From: Gallaecimonas mangrovi
Lineage (GTDB): Bacteria; Pseudomonadota; Gammaproteobacteria; Enterobacterales; Gallaecimonadaceae
Assembly: GCF_003367375.1 (NCBI RefSeq)
Contig: NZ_CP031416.1
Span: 3,665,501-3,729,500, forward strand
Direction: 5' to 3'
DNA length: 64,000 nucleotides
In this document: positions 52,291 through 60,751 of the stretch, in pieces
Position numbering within the stretch: position 1 is the first letter of the stretch
How the letters are laid out: the number at the start of each line of letters is the position of its first letter
Notes under the pieces: model-generated
Database searches by the model: none
What the model saw: only the letters and a program-made list of their open reading frames with translations
Told to the model about the DNA's origin: nothing
Program-made: the position numbers and the translations under genes

Positions 52291-53195
52291 TGATCGTCAC
52301 TCCTGCCGCTCTTACCGCACTGATGACCGGCTTTCGGGCCGACTTTGAGGCGGGTAAAACCCTGGCTGAAAGCCAGTATTTGCAAATTGCCACCGAGGTG
52401 CCCAGCACCAGTAAATCAACCACCTATGGCTGGCTGGGTAAATTCCCTGCCTTTCGTGAGTGGGTCGGTGATCGGGTTATCAATGATATGGCTGCGTCAA
52501 GCTACGCCATCGAGAACAAGCCGTTTGAATCGACCGTTGGTGTTGACCGCGACGACATCGAAGACGACAACATCGGCGTTTATAAGCCGCTGATGCAGGA
52601 AATGGGCCGGGCCTCTAAGGTCTTCCCTGACGAACTGGTATTTCCGCTGCTTGATGCTGGTGTCAACACCGCCTGTTACGACGGCCAGAACTTCTTTGAC
52701 GCCGACCACCCGGTATACCCCAACGCCGATGGCACCGGGGACGCTGTTAGCGTCAGTAACTACAACGACAACGGCGGTACGCCGGGTGCTTTGTGGTTCT
52801 TGCTCGATACCACCCGTGCGCTCAAACCCTTCATCTACCAGAACCGCCGCTCCATGCAGTTCATGCAGATGAACAAGGCCGACGACGAGCAGGTGTTTAC
52901 CTCCAAAACCTTCCGCTTTGGCGTCGATTGCCGTGCCAACGCCGGTTACGCATTTTGGCAGATGGCCTACGCCAGCGGCCAGGAACTGACTGCTGACAAC
53001 ATCTGGGCGGCGATGAGTGCGATGCGAAACTTTAAAGCCGACGGCGGCAAGCCACTCGGCATTAAACCCAACCTGCTGGTGGTGCGCGGTACCCAGCAAC
53101 AAGCGGCGGAGGAAGCCCTTAAGGCCAACCTCACCGGCGGCGGCTCCAACACCTTGAACGGCAAGCTCAAGATCGTTGTTGCTGACTGGCTCTAA
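52290..53195 (+). CDS. Major head protein (Mu gpT-like)
   Basis: 301 residues, Mu gpT family: TPAALTALMTGFRADFEAGK at the start, WLGKFPAFREWVGDRVI, FFDADHPV and NLLVVRGTQQQAAEEALKAN near the end. It builds the icosahedral shell (HK97-like fold). It directly follows the protease gene. Confidence 0.94.
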   Translation: MIVTPAALTALMTGFRADFEAGKTLAESQYLQIATEVPSTSKSTTYGWLGKFPAFREWVGDRVINDMAASSYAIENKPFESTVGVDRDDIEDDNIGVYKPLMQEMGRASKVFPDELVFPLLDAGVNTACYDGQNFFDADHPVYPNADGTGDAVSVSNYNDNGGTPGALWFLLDTTRALKPFIYQNRRSMQFMQMNKADDEQVFTSKTFRFGVDCRANAGYAFWQMAYASGQELTADNIWAAMSAMRNFKADGGKPLGIKPNLLVVRGTQQQAAEEALKANLTGGGSNTLNGKLKIVVADWL

Positions 53196-53260
53196 TCCGC
53201 ACTGCAACACACAGGGTGCCGCCCGGCACCCTGTGAACCAAACAACGGAGTAACCATGCT

Positions 53261-53704
53261 ATGTCCAAAACGACTCTTTACGCCGCGCTGGTGGTTGCCA
53301 GTATCGCTCACGATGGCTATCGCCGCGCTGGCCTGGGCTTTAAAAAGGGCGATAACACCTTTACCGATCTGCCACTCACCGATGCGCAATTGGCCGCCAT
53401 CGAAGCCGACCCGCGCCTGTCTATCAAAAAGACTGAGGCAAAACCTACCGATGCAAAAGCGGGCGGGTCCGTGGACGCTTCGGATGTGGGCGACCCTGTA
53501 ACCTTCAGCAACGAAGACGGCTTTATCGCCGGAGTCGTTGACCACAACGGCAAGCAGATCGCGCTGGCCGATATGACTGCAAAAGACCTCAAAGCCATCG
53601 CCAAAGACCTGGACGTTGAAGGCTATTCCAAGCTGGGCAAAGACGCCTTGGTTGATGCCATTCAGGCGGTAAAGGTCCAGGCCACTGACGGGACTGAGGC
53701 CTAA
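53261..53704 (+). CDS. HI1506/FluMu-type head protein (Mu gp35-like)
   Basis: 147 residues. The N-terminal HDGYRRAGLGFKKGDNTF is the FluMu N-terminal domain. The C-terminal LKAIAKDLDVEGYSKLGKDA resembles a SAP/Rho-N-type helical hairpin. It lies between the major head protein and gp36-like genes as in Mu-type phages. Confidence 0.8.
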   Translation: MSKTTLYAALVVASIAHDGYRRAGLGFKKGDNTFTDLPLTDAQLAAIEADPRLSIKKTEAKPTDAKAGGSVDASDVGDPVTFSNEDGFIAGVVDHNGKQIALADMTAKDLKAIAKDLDVEGYSKLGKDALVDAIQAVKVQATDGTEA

Positions 53705-53706
53705 CC

Positions 53707-54123
53707 ATGTACGCGGCCCTGGCAGACATGCAGGCCCGGTTCGGTGAGGTCGAGTTAATCGACCTCACCGACCGCACCGGTACCGGTGCCATTGATCAGA
53801 CGGTGCTTGATAACGCCCTGGATGACGCCGCCGCCACCATCGACGGCTACCTGGGTGCTCGCTATCCGCTACCGCTGGCAACCGTTCCGGCGGTGCTGAC
53901 CCGTGTGGCCTGCGATCTGGCCCGTTACTACTTGTACGACGAACGCGCCACCGAGGCGGTGACCAAGCGCCATGACGATGCCCTGAAGATGCTGCGCTCA
54001 ATTGGTGACGGCACCGTCACGCTCGGTTTGCCCGACGCGCAAACCCCCGAGGGCAGCAACACCAGCACCATCGAGAGCGCGGGCAGCGTATGGGGCCGGG
54101 CCAACAGCAAGGGGTTTGTCTGA
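53707..54123 (+). CDS. DUF1320 protein (Mu gp36-like head-tail connector)
   Basis: 138 residues. YAALADMQARFGEVELIDLT and LDDAAATIDGYLGARYPLPL are DUF1320 hallmarks. It is related to head-completion connectors. The stop overlaps the next start by one base. Confidence 0.87.
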   Translation: MYAALADMQARFGEVELIDLTDRTGTGAIDQTVLDNALDDAAATIDGYLGARYPLPLATVPAVLTRVACDLARYYLYDERATEAVTKRHDDALKMLRSIGDGTVTLGLPDAQTPEGSNTSTIESAGSVWGRANSKGFV

Positions 54124-54530
54124 TGGCACTGGCGCAACGGGTGATTGACCGGCTCAAAAGCAGTTTTGACGACGTAGAGGGCTTGCTGGCCCTGGCGGAA
54201 TATCAAGACCGCAATTTGGCCAAGCCCAAAATCTTTGTCATCGAGCTGAGCGAGCAGCCTGGCCAGGTTGTTGATGGCACCGGCCTTTGGCGCCAGAACG
54301 TAACCGTGACCATTGGCGTATTGCTGGTGGTACCGGCTCGCAATAAAGCCAGACCCGATATCAGCGACGAGCGCCAATTGATACGCCAGGCGCTCTTTGG
54401 CTGGTCAGCCAGTAGCGACTTTGAGCCCATGGCAATGGCCGGTGGCCAGTTGCAACCCTCCCGGCCCGGCATCGCTGCATGGCTGGACAAATTCACAGCT
54501 GAGTACACAGAGGACGCCCACCATGCGTAA
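54123..54530 (+). CDS. Mu gp37-like protein (tail terminator type)
   Basis: 135 residues from ATG 54123. MALAQRVIDRLKSSF and the central NVTVTIGVLLVV match the phage Gp37 family found at the head-tail junction; a tail-terminator role is likely. The end overlaps the tube gene by 8 bp. Confidence 0.8.
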   Translation: MALAQRVIDRLKSSFDDVEGLLALAEYQDRNLAKPKIFVIELSEQPGQVVDGTGLWRQNVTVTIGVLLVVPARNKARPDISDERQLIRQALFGWSASSDFEPMAMAGGQLQPSRPGIAAWLDKFTAEYTEDAHHA

Positions 54531-55434
54531 GACACGAAAAAAGGTGCTGCTGTTTGCCGCCGAAACCGCCTACGGCGTCGACGCTATCGACGCAGGCGAA
54601 ACCGCCACCGCCCTGCTGGGGCGCAATGTCACCATCACCCCCATGGCCGGTGACAACACCTCACTGGACTACGACGACGGCACCTTGGGCAATAGCCCGG
54701 AAGTGGCCACCGAGATTTATGGCACCGTTGAGGTTGAGGTTGACTGGGCCGGTTCCGGTGCTGCCGGTACCGCCACCAAATATGCCCCATTGTTGTTGTC
54801 CTGCCTGCGTGGCCAAAACATCACGGCTGATACCAGCGTGGCTCATGCCATTGATGACACCAGTGAAGCCAGTCAAACCCTGTATTTTCATTACGACGGC
54901 GTGCTGCATGCACTACTGGGTGCCCGTGGCACTTTTAAACTCAATGCCACGGCCAAACAGTTCCCGACCTTGACCTTTACCTTCACCGGCTTGTTTGTGA
55001 AACCCACGGTGGCGGTGATGCCTGCCGCCGATTTTGAGGGATGGGAGACGCCGCTAAAAGTCGGGGTGGAGTATTCGGCGTGCACTTTAGGCGGGCAGGC
55101 CGTCAAGCTCATCAGCTTGGACTACGACCAAGCCAACACCGTCAACCATGCCGAGTATGTAGGGTTTGAAGAGGTGCAAATCACCGACTTTGCACCCACC
55201 AGCAAAATCGTCTTGGAAGCGGCAAGCTTGGGTGAATTTGACCCCTTTACCGCCGCCAAAGACGGTACCGAAATGGCCTTTGAATTTACCCACGGCGTGG
55301 CCGGTAACCAGGTGAGCTGGGCGTCTAGCCGCGTGCAATTGGGCCGCCCCACCTATGGCGACCAAGACGGCACGCTGACCTATGAAATCCCGCTGATCCC
55401 CATTAGCAACGTCGACACACTGACCAACGCTTAA
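54523..55434 (+). CDS. Tail tube protein (siphophage type)
   Basis: 303 residues from ATG 54523. The sequence is beta-rich throughout, with VTITPMAGDNTSLDYDDGTL and YGTVEVEVDWAGSGAAGTAT as in the tail tube proteins of B3/D3112-like phages. The size is larger than contractile tube proteins, and no sheath gene precedes it, so the tail is non-contractile. Confidence 0.82.
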   Translation: MRKTRKKVLLFAAETAYGVDAIDAGETATALLGRNVTITPMAGDNTSLDYDDGTLGNSPEVATEIYGTVEVEVDWAGSGAAGTATKYAPLLLSCLRGQNITADTSVAHAIDDTSEASQTLYFHYDGVLHALLGARGTFKLNATAKQFPTLTFTFTGLFVKPTVAVMPAADFEGWETPLKVGVEYSACTLGGQAVKLISLDYDQANTVNHAEYVGFEEVQITDFAPTSKIVLEAASLGEFDPFTAAKDGTEMAFEFTHGVAGNQVSWASSRVQLGRPTYGDQDGTLTYEIPLIPISNVDTLTNA

Positions 55435-55443
55435 GGAGCCCTG

Positions 55444-55776
55444 ATGTTCACCTTCGTTAAAACTCGCATTGTAAAAAACTGGCCTGCGGTGGCCCGCGTT
55501 GCCACCGACGACGGCGAGGTTATTGAGGCGGCATTCGCCCTCGACCTTGAGCTGGTCAAGGAAGAGCAGTACAGGAGCCTGGTGCAAGGCGGTGATGCGG
55601 CTGTTGTGACTGGCCTGGTGAAAGGCTTCTCCGGCATCAAAGACGAGAGCGGCAAAGAGTTGGCGTTTAACGCCAAGAACATGGCCGCTCTGGCTACCGA
55701 CCCCGCTTTTGTGCGAGCGGTGCTGCGTGCCTACAACGGTGCCATTAACGGCGAGGCGGCCCGAAAAAACTCATAG
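55444..55776 (+). CDS. Tail assembly chaperone, short form (lambda gpG analogue)
   Basis: 110 residues, 9 bp after the tube gene with AAGGAGCC upstream. It lies between tube and tape measure, the place of the chaperone gene in long-tailed phages. It ends right after the slippery site A AAA AAC, so most ribosomes give this short form. Confidence 0.82.
   Translation: MFTFVKTRIVKNWPAVARVATDDGEVIEAAFALDLELVKEEQYRSLVQGGDAAVVTGLVKGFSGIKDESGKELAFNAKNMAALATDPAFVRAVLRAYNGAINGEAARKNS
55764..55770 (+). other. -1 programmed frameshift site A AAA AAC
   Basis: The heptamer is in the correct phase (CGA AAA AAC) two codons before the stop TAG at 55774. A -1 slip leads straight into the open downstream frame. 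This is the usual X XXY YYZ form. Confidence 0.85.
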
Positions 55777-56126
55777 ACGCGATAGAAGCGGCGCTTAATG
55801 AAGCGCCGCAGCTGTCGCGCAAAGAACAGTTGGAATTGGAGCGAGAAGCCGCCGCTTTTGGTGTGCCCCTCGAAGAGGAGGAAAACCCTGACATTGAAGT
55901 TTGGGACGAGCACAGGGACGCGCTCACCTGGTGGTTTGAGATAAAGGATCTGCTGCGCTGGACACCCAGCCCAATAGGCGCTTACTGCGAGGGTTTGGAC
56001 GTGCCAGCTGTCGAGTGCGACGCCCGTATGCGCGGCAGAGCCATCAACCCCAATGATTACGCCAAGGTGCGGCTTATTGCCGCCACCGTTGCAACCTACT
56101 TTAACGAGCGGCTAACCAATAAATGA
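55770..56126 (+). CDS. Frameshift extension of the tail chaperone (lambda gpT analogue, DUF1799-like)
   Basis: After the -1 shift 118 residues follow (LIDAIEAALNEAPQLSRKEQ ... ), giving a fusion of about 227 residues. The extension contains WDEHRDALTWWFEIKDLLRW and is DUF1799-like. It has no good start codon of its own (a TTG at 55830 without ribosome site), which supports expression by frameshift. The long form would bind the tape measure during tail assembly. Confidence 0.82.
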   Translation, partial: LIDAIEAALNEAPQLSRKEQLELEREAAAFGVPLEEEENPDIEVWDEHRDALTWWFEIKDLLRWTPSPIGAYCEGLDVPAVECDARMRGRAINPNDYAKVRLIAATVATYFNERLTNK

Positions 56127-59100
56127 AAGACTTGACCCTATCGCTAAAACTCACCGCTGATGGCCGCCAACTGGTAGCCACGGTGAACAATGCCGATCAG
56201 GTCGTTGAAGCCCTGGGCGCTACTGCACAGAAGACCAATGCCCGTGCTACATCGCTGGGCGCTGGGCTTGATAAAACCGCAAGTGGCGCCCGCAATGCGG
56301 CCACCGGCGTAGGTAATTTAGATGACCGGGCAGAGGCCGCAGGAAGCGAGCTTGGCAAACTTACCCGTGTTGCTGCTGGGCTGTGGGCCGCCTTTGAAGG
56401 GGCCAAGGGCTTGGGAGACATCGTTAGTGAAGTTGCAGACTTTCAGGATATTCGCACCCGCCTTGAGAGCCTAAGCGGCAGTGCGGCGGCCTATGCCGAC
56501 AACCAGCAATACCTTATTGAACTGAGCCGCGAGCAGCACAAAGAGCTGACCCCGCTGGCCGACAGCTACGCTCGTTTGCTGACCTTGCAGCAAGCGGGGC
56601 TGGTTACCCAAACCCAAGCCCGCGCCCTGACTGAAGGCATCAGCAATGCCCAATCGGCGCTTGGTGCCAGCACCGAGCAAGTGGGCCAAGCCATGTACGG
56701 TTTGAGCCAGGCCTTGGCCAGCCCGATCGTCCGCGCCGAAGATCTTAATCAGGTAGTTGAACCTCTGCCGGGGCTGCTCAACCAGCTCGATAAAGCGGCA
56801 GGCTTGCCTGCGGGTGGCTTTCGTAAGCTGATGCTGGCAGGGCAAGTGACCAGCGAGTTTTTCCGCGACACCTTAATCAAGGCGTTAGGGACGTTCGACG
56901 GCGCCGCCGCTGCCACCGGCAACAACATCAACGCCTTGTACCGCGATATCAGCAACGCCTACACCCAGGCCGCTGTGGCCTTTGAAAACCCTATCAACGA
57001 CACCCTAACGCCGGTGCTGCATACGATTGCCGATGCGCTGTTGTATGTCAGTGATAACGCCGAAGAGGTGTCTAACGTCATCGAAACGGTGCTGGCTGTT
57101 GCGCTGGCGCGTGGTGCAGTTGCGGCAGTTGCGGCAACAGTCAGGCTTGTAGAAAAGGCCGTGGCAAGCCGCGCTGCTGCGGTTGCTGCACTGGCCGAAG
57201 CCAAAGCCGAAATGACCTTGGCACAAGGTTATGCCGCCGCTTCGGCAGCAGGCCTTGCCCGCGCCGGTGCAGAAGAACGTTTAGCCGCAGCCCGCGCTAA
57301 CCTGGCCGCCGCCACCGCCCGTGCCAATGTGGCCACTGCGGCCATGACTACCGCACGTACCCTGGGCACCCGCGCTCTTGCGTTAGTGGGCGGTTGGCCG
57401 GGGCTCATTTTAGGCGCAGTGGCTGCTTGGGCTACTTTTGACACCAGTGCCAAAACTGCCGCCGTCAGCGTAGACCGAGTAGACGATAAGGTGCGCCAGC
57501 TCAAAGAGGCGATGAGTGGCCTCGGTGCCATTGATATCGGTACTGCAACCCGGCCACTTCAGTCAGAAATGGATGGTTATTTGGCACAAATCGCCAGAGC
57601 GAATGATGCCATTAATCAACTGCGCCAGCGACAGACTCAACTGGCCAGCACGCCCTCGTCAGGCCCAGCTAGTGACATGGCGCAGGTGGGGCAAATCGGT
57701 GCCATTGACCGACAAATCTCAGCGCTTGAGCAAAAACGTGACGAGTTTGCGGCCAAGGTTAACGAGATCCAGCAAGCTCTGAATAAAACCTTTCAAAGCG
57801 GACTGAAAGGCATCCAATGGCAAACTCTGTCCGATGGGCCGCAATACAGTACCGAAGCGGCTACCAAGGCCCAGCAGCTCATCACAAAGTTGCAGCAGCA
57901 AGTTGCGCTTTATGGTGACGTTAGCAATGTGGCCAAGTTGCGCTACGAAATGGAGAACGGCGAGCTTAAGAACCTGGACCCGGCTTTGCAAAAGCAGCTG
58001 CTCACCCAGGCCAAATTGCTTGATCAAAAGGACGCCGACAAAGCGGCCACGAAAGCCGCCGCCGATGCGCAGAAGGAGTACCAGCGCAATATCGACCAAT
58101 TGCTGAATAAGCTGGACCCATACAGCCAGTCACAAAAGCAGATGGCCGAGAACGAGAAGCTGCTGAAGACCTACTTCGAACAAGCCAACGTGCCGCTGGA
58201 GAAACGCCAACAGCTGCTAACAGCGCTTCAACAACAAGGCGGGGCTTATGAGTCACTGCGCCGCCAGCTCGACCCCGCGTATGCCGAAAACCAAAACAAC
58301 AGTGAAAACCTATCACTGCTAAACAACGAACTGGACAACACGCCCGCCAGCGATGTTTCAAAGCGCCAGCAAATTAATGCGTTAATTGAGGCTGAGCAGC
58401 GCCGTCACAGTGCCGCAATGACGGACATCAACCAGCAAACGGCTAGCGAATATGACTTGATGTGGTCGCAGAGTTTTGACCGCTTCGCGTCTGGCATGGG
58501 CCAGGCTGTTGGTGAGGGGATCATTTACAGCAACAGCATGGGGGATGCTGCAAAAAACGTGATCAACTCGGTTGGTTCGCAGTTGATCTCCACCCTGGTA
58601 GAAATAGGCATCAAAAAAGTTGCCTCCATCTACCTGACGCAAGCCGCCTCTGAGGCGGCCACTGCCACGCAGGTAGCAACCGGCACCGCTGCGGCAGCAA
58701 CGCTTGCCACCAGTTGGGCAACAGCAGCCGCAATGACCTCTTTGGCCAGCTTCGGTGCCAACGCCGTACCAGCAACCGCTGGCATCGCCAGCACCACCGC
58801 TTTCGCAGAAGGGCTGAGCGTTGCCGGTATCTTCCACTCAGGCGGCACTGTACCCCGCGAAGGCACTTATTTGCTGGATGGCGGCGAGACCGTCTACACC
58901 CGCGCCCAGCATGCCCGGCTGATGCAATCCATTAATAACTCCAGCTCTAGCAGCAGCTCAAACGCTACCACCATCAAACAAGAAAACAATTTCAATTTCT
59001 CTGGCAACAGCAGCACGTCGGTGCAAGCGCAGGTGCGTGAAATGTTGCCGGAGATCGCCAACGTCACCACTGCCGCTGTTGTCGATAGCTACAACCAGCG

Positions 59101-59131
59101 CGGTGATATGTATAGGGCCATAAACGGATGA
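56123..59131 (+). CDS. Tail tape measure protein
   Basis: 1002 residues. The N-terminal region is helical, with the typical LESLSGSAAAYADNQQYLIE ... PLADSYARLLTLQQAG tape-measure domain at about 110-290. A hydrophobic, Ala-rich section follows (about 310-450), then coiled coils. By length the tail would be roughly 150 nm by the usual 0.15 nm per residue. The C-terminal part has GGTVPREGTYLLDGGETVYT. It sets tail length and helps DNA entry. Confidence 0.92.
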   Translation: MKDLTLSLKLTADGRQLVATVNNADQVVEALGATAQKTNARATSLGAGLDKTASGARNAATGVGNLDDRAEAAGSELGKLTRVAAGLWAAFEGAKGLGDIVSEVADFQDIRTRLESLSGSAAAYADNQQYLIELSREQHKELTPLADSYARLLTLQQAGLVTQTQARALTEGISNAQSALGASTEQVGQAMYGLSQALASPIVRAEDLNQVVEPLPGLLNQLDKAAGLPAGGFRKLMLAGQVTSEFFRDTLIKALGTFDGAAAATGNNINALYRDISNAYTQAAVAFENPINDTLTPVLHTIADALLYVSDNAEEVSNVIETVLAVALARGAVAAVAATVRLVEKAVASRAAAVAALAEAKAEMTLAQGYAAASAAGLARAGAEERLAAARANLAAATARANVATAAMTTARTLGTRALALVGGWPGLILGAVAAWATFDTSAKTAAVSVDRVDDKVRQLKEAMSGLGAIDIGTATRPLQSEMDGYLAQIARANDAINQLRQRQTQLASTPSSGPASDMAQVGQIGAIDRQISALEQKRDEFAAKVNEIQQALNKTFQSGLKGIQWQTLSDGPQYSTEAATKAQQLITKLQQQVALYGDVSNVAKLRYEMENGELKNLDPALQKQLLTQAKLLDQKDADKAATKAAADAQKEYQRNIDQLLNKLDPYSQSQKQMAENEKLLKTYFEQANVPLEKRQQLLTALQQQGGAYESLRRQLDPAYAENQNNSENLSLLNNELDNTPASDVSKRQQINALIEAEQRRHSAAMTDINQQTASEYDLMWSQSFDRFASGMGQAVGEGIIYSNSMGDAAKNVINSVGSQLISTLVEIGIKKVASIYLTQAASEAATATQVATGTAAAATLATSWATAAAMTSLASFGANAVPATAGIASTTAFAEGLSVAGIFHSGGTVPREGTYLLDGGETVYTRAQHARLMQSINNSSSSSSSNATTIKQENNFNFSGNSSTSVQAQVREMLPEIANVTTAAVVDSYNQRGDMYRAING

Positions 59132-59739
59132 GCAGTATTTTCACGTTCCCAGAGGATATTTATCCAACCAGCTGCGACTGGCGTTTAAAGACCCGTTCAG
59201 CGGTGTTTGAAAGCCCCTTTAATGGCGGCATACAAACCCTTGAGTACCCCGGTGCTTATTGGGAGGCCAGCTTAAGCTTCGACAGCCTGAAAAAAAACAA
59301 AGCCATTGATCTCGATGTGTTGCTTTTGAAATTGGCAGGTATGGCCAATCGGGTATGGCTATGGGACCACGCCTTTGCCAGTCCACAAGGGGTGGCAGGT
59401 GGTGCCCCGGTGGTTGATGGGGGCCCTCAAACAGGAAAAAGTCTCGCGATCCGCGGTTGCGTTGCCGGTCAATTATTTCTCGCCGCCGGTGACTACTTTC
59501 AGCTAGGAACACAGTTGTTTCGGATGACTGAAAACGCCACCGCAGACAGCTCCGGGCGCGCCACCTTGGTATTTGAATCGTCAATTCGTAACGCCGCGGC
59601 TGACGGTGCCGTCATCATCACCGACAAACCCAAAGCGCTGATGATGCTTGCTGACGATGACCAAGCGCCACGCCGCTCTGGCCGCCGCCTGGTGCTTAGC
59701 TCATTCACGCTGAAATTTAGGGAGGACATCTACGGATGA
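59128..59739 (+). CDS. Distal tail protein
   Basis: 203 residues. SIFTFPEDIYPTSCDWRLKT and a beta-rich body (FNGGIQTLEYPGAYWEASLS) resemble minor/distal tail proteins of B3-like phages. It overlaps tape measure and next gene by 4 bp each. Confidence 0.7.
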   Translation: MSSIFTFPEDIYPTSCDWRLKTRSAVFESPFNGGIQTLEYPGAYWEASLSFDSLKKNKAIDLDVLLLKLAGMANRVWLWDHAFASPQGVAGGAPVVDGGPQTGKSLAIRGCVAGQLFLAAGDYFQLGTQLFRMTENATADSSGRATLVFESSIRNAAADGAVIITDKPKALMMLADDDQAPRRSGRRLVLSSFTLKFREDIYG

Positions 59740-60356
59740 TCACTGATTGGCTCTCTGCCGAAATGCAGGAAATGCTGCGCAACAAATACATCACGGCCAT
59801 CTTAATGGCGCGACTAGATTTTGTATCCGGCATCGTTGCGGTGCACTCCGGCGTTGGCGACGTGACCTTTGACGGCGCCGTTTACAAAGGTATTGGTGTG
59901 CTGGGACAAGTCAGCCAGGTAAAACAGTCTAATGCGGTAAAGCCCTATACCTTACGCCTTACCCTTTCTGGCATTCCTCAAGAACTGGCCCAAACCGCGA
60001 TCACTGAAAAGTACCAAGGCCGGGATGGGCGCTTATACATCGGCGCCATGGACTCGTTTGCTCAAGTGACAGCAACCCAGCTGTTGTTTCGTGGACGCAT
60101 GGACGTGATGCCCATCAACCTGGGCAACCCCAGCACCATAGCGCTCGACATTAACAGCCGCAGCACAGATTGGAAGCGTGCCAAAAATGGCCGCTATACC
60201 GATGCCGACCAGCAAGCCAAATACCCGGGAGACAAGTTCTTTGAATATGTCGCGCAGATGGCAGAAAAACCAATTTATTGGGGCGTGCCCGGTAAAGCGG
60301 TTGCATCGGGTTCCGGTGCTACCAGCTCAACTAACTACCGGTTGAAGCAGCGATGA
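59736..60356 (+). CDS. Minor tail (tip) protein
   Basis: 206 residues. LMARLDFVSGIVAVHSGVGD and YKGIGVLGQVSQVKQSNAVK are typical of the DUF2163-like tip proteins that follow distal tail proteins in siphophages. Role assigned by position and similarity of pattern only. Confidence 0.65.
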   Translation: MITDWLSAEMQEMLRNKYITAILMARLDFVSGIVAVHSGVGDVTFDGAVYKGIGVLGQVSQVKQSNAVKPYTLRLTLSGIPQELAQTAITEKYQGRDGRLYIGAMDSFAQVTATQLLFRGRMDVMPINLGNPSTIALDINSRSTDWKRAKNGRYTDADQQAKYPGDKFFEYVAQMAEKPIYWGVPGKAVASGSGATSSTNYRLKQR

Positions 60357-60751
60357 AAGCGCTCGCTGAGTTTATCGAACCACGCCGTAAAACCCCTTTT
60401 ACCTGGGGGCAGCAAGACTGTTGTTTGTTGGCGGCAGATTGGGTGAAAAACCAAACGGGGACGGATTTTGCCGCTGTTTTTCGTGGGCGTTATAGCACGC
60501 GAATTGGGGCCGCCCGCGTGCTTAAAAACGAAGGGTTCGACAGTGTTGAAGCGGCAGTCACCTCCGCATTGGGTCAACCCGTTGGTCGCTTGCAACTGCA
60601 CCGTGGTGATTTGGCACTGGTGCAGCAATATAACGGGCCCGCGCTAGGCATTGTTGGCGGCGATCTGGTGTGGGCGCCCGGTAACTACGGCTTGGTTACC
60701 GTCAAACTATCTACCGCATTGAAAGGATGGAGGATGCCATGCCACCCGTAA
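60353..60751 (+). CDS. Tail tip protein of the DUF6950 type
   Basis: 132 residues. TPFTWGQQDCCLLAADWVKN with a conserved Cys and later HRGDLALV resembles DUF6950 proteins, which occupy the place of the lambda gpK-like Cys peptidase. The Cys35/His pair hints at a NlpC/P60-related fold, though activity is unproven. Coupled by ATGA overlap. Confidence 0.65.
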   Translation: MKALAEFIEPRRKTPFTWGQQDCCLLAADWVKNQTGTDFAAVFRGRYSTRIGAARVLKNEGFDSVEAAVTSALGQPVGRLQLHRGDLALVQQYNGPALGIVGGDLVWAPGNYGLVTVKLSTALKGWRMPCHP

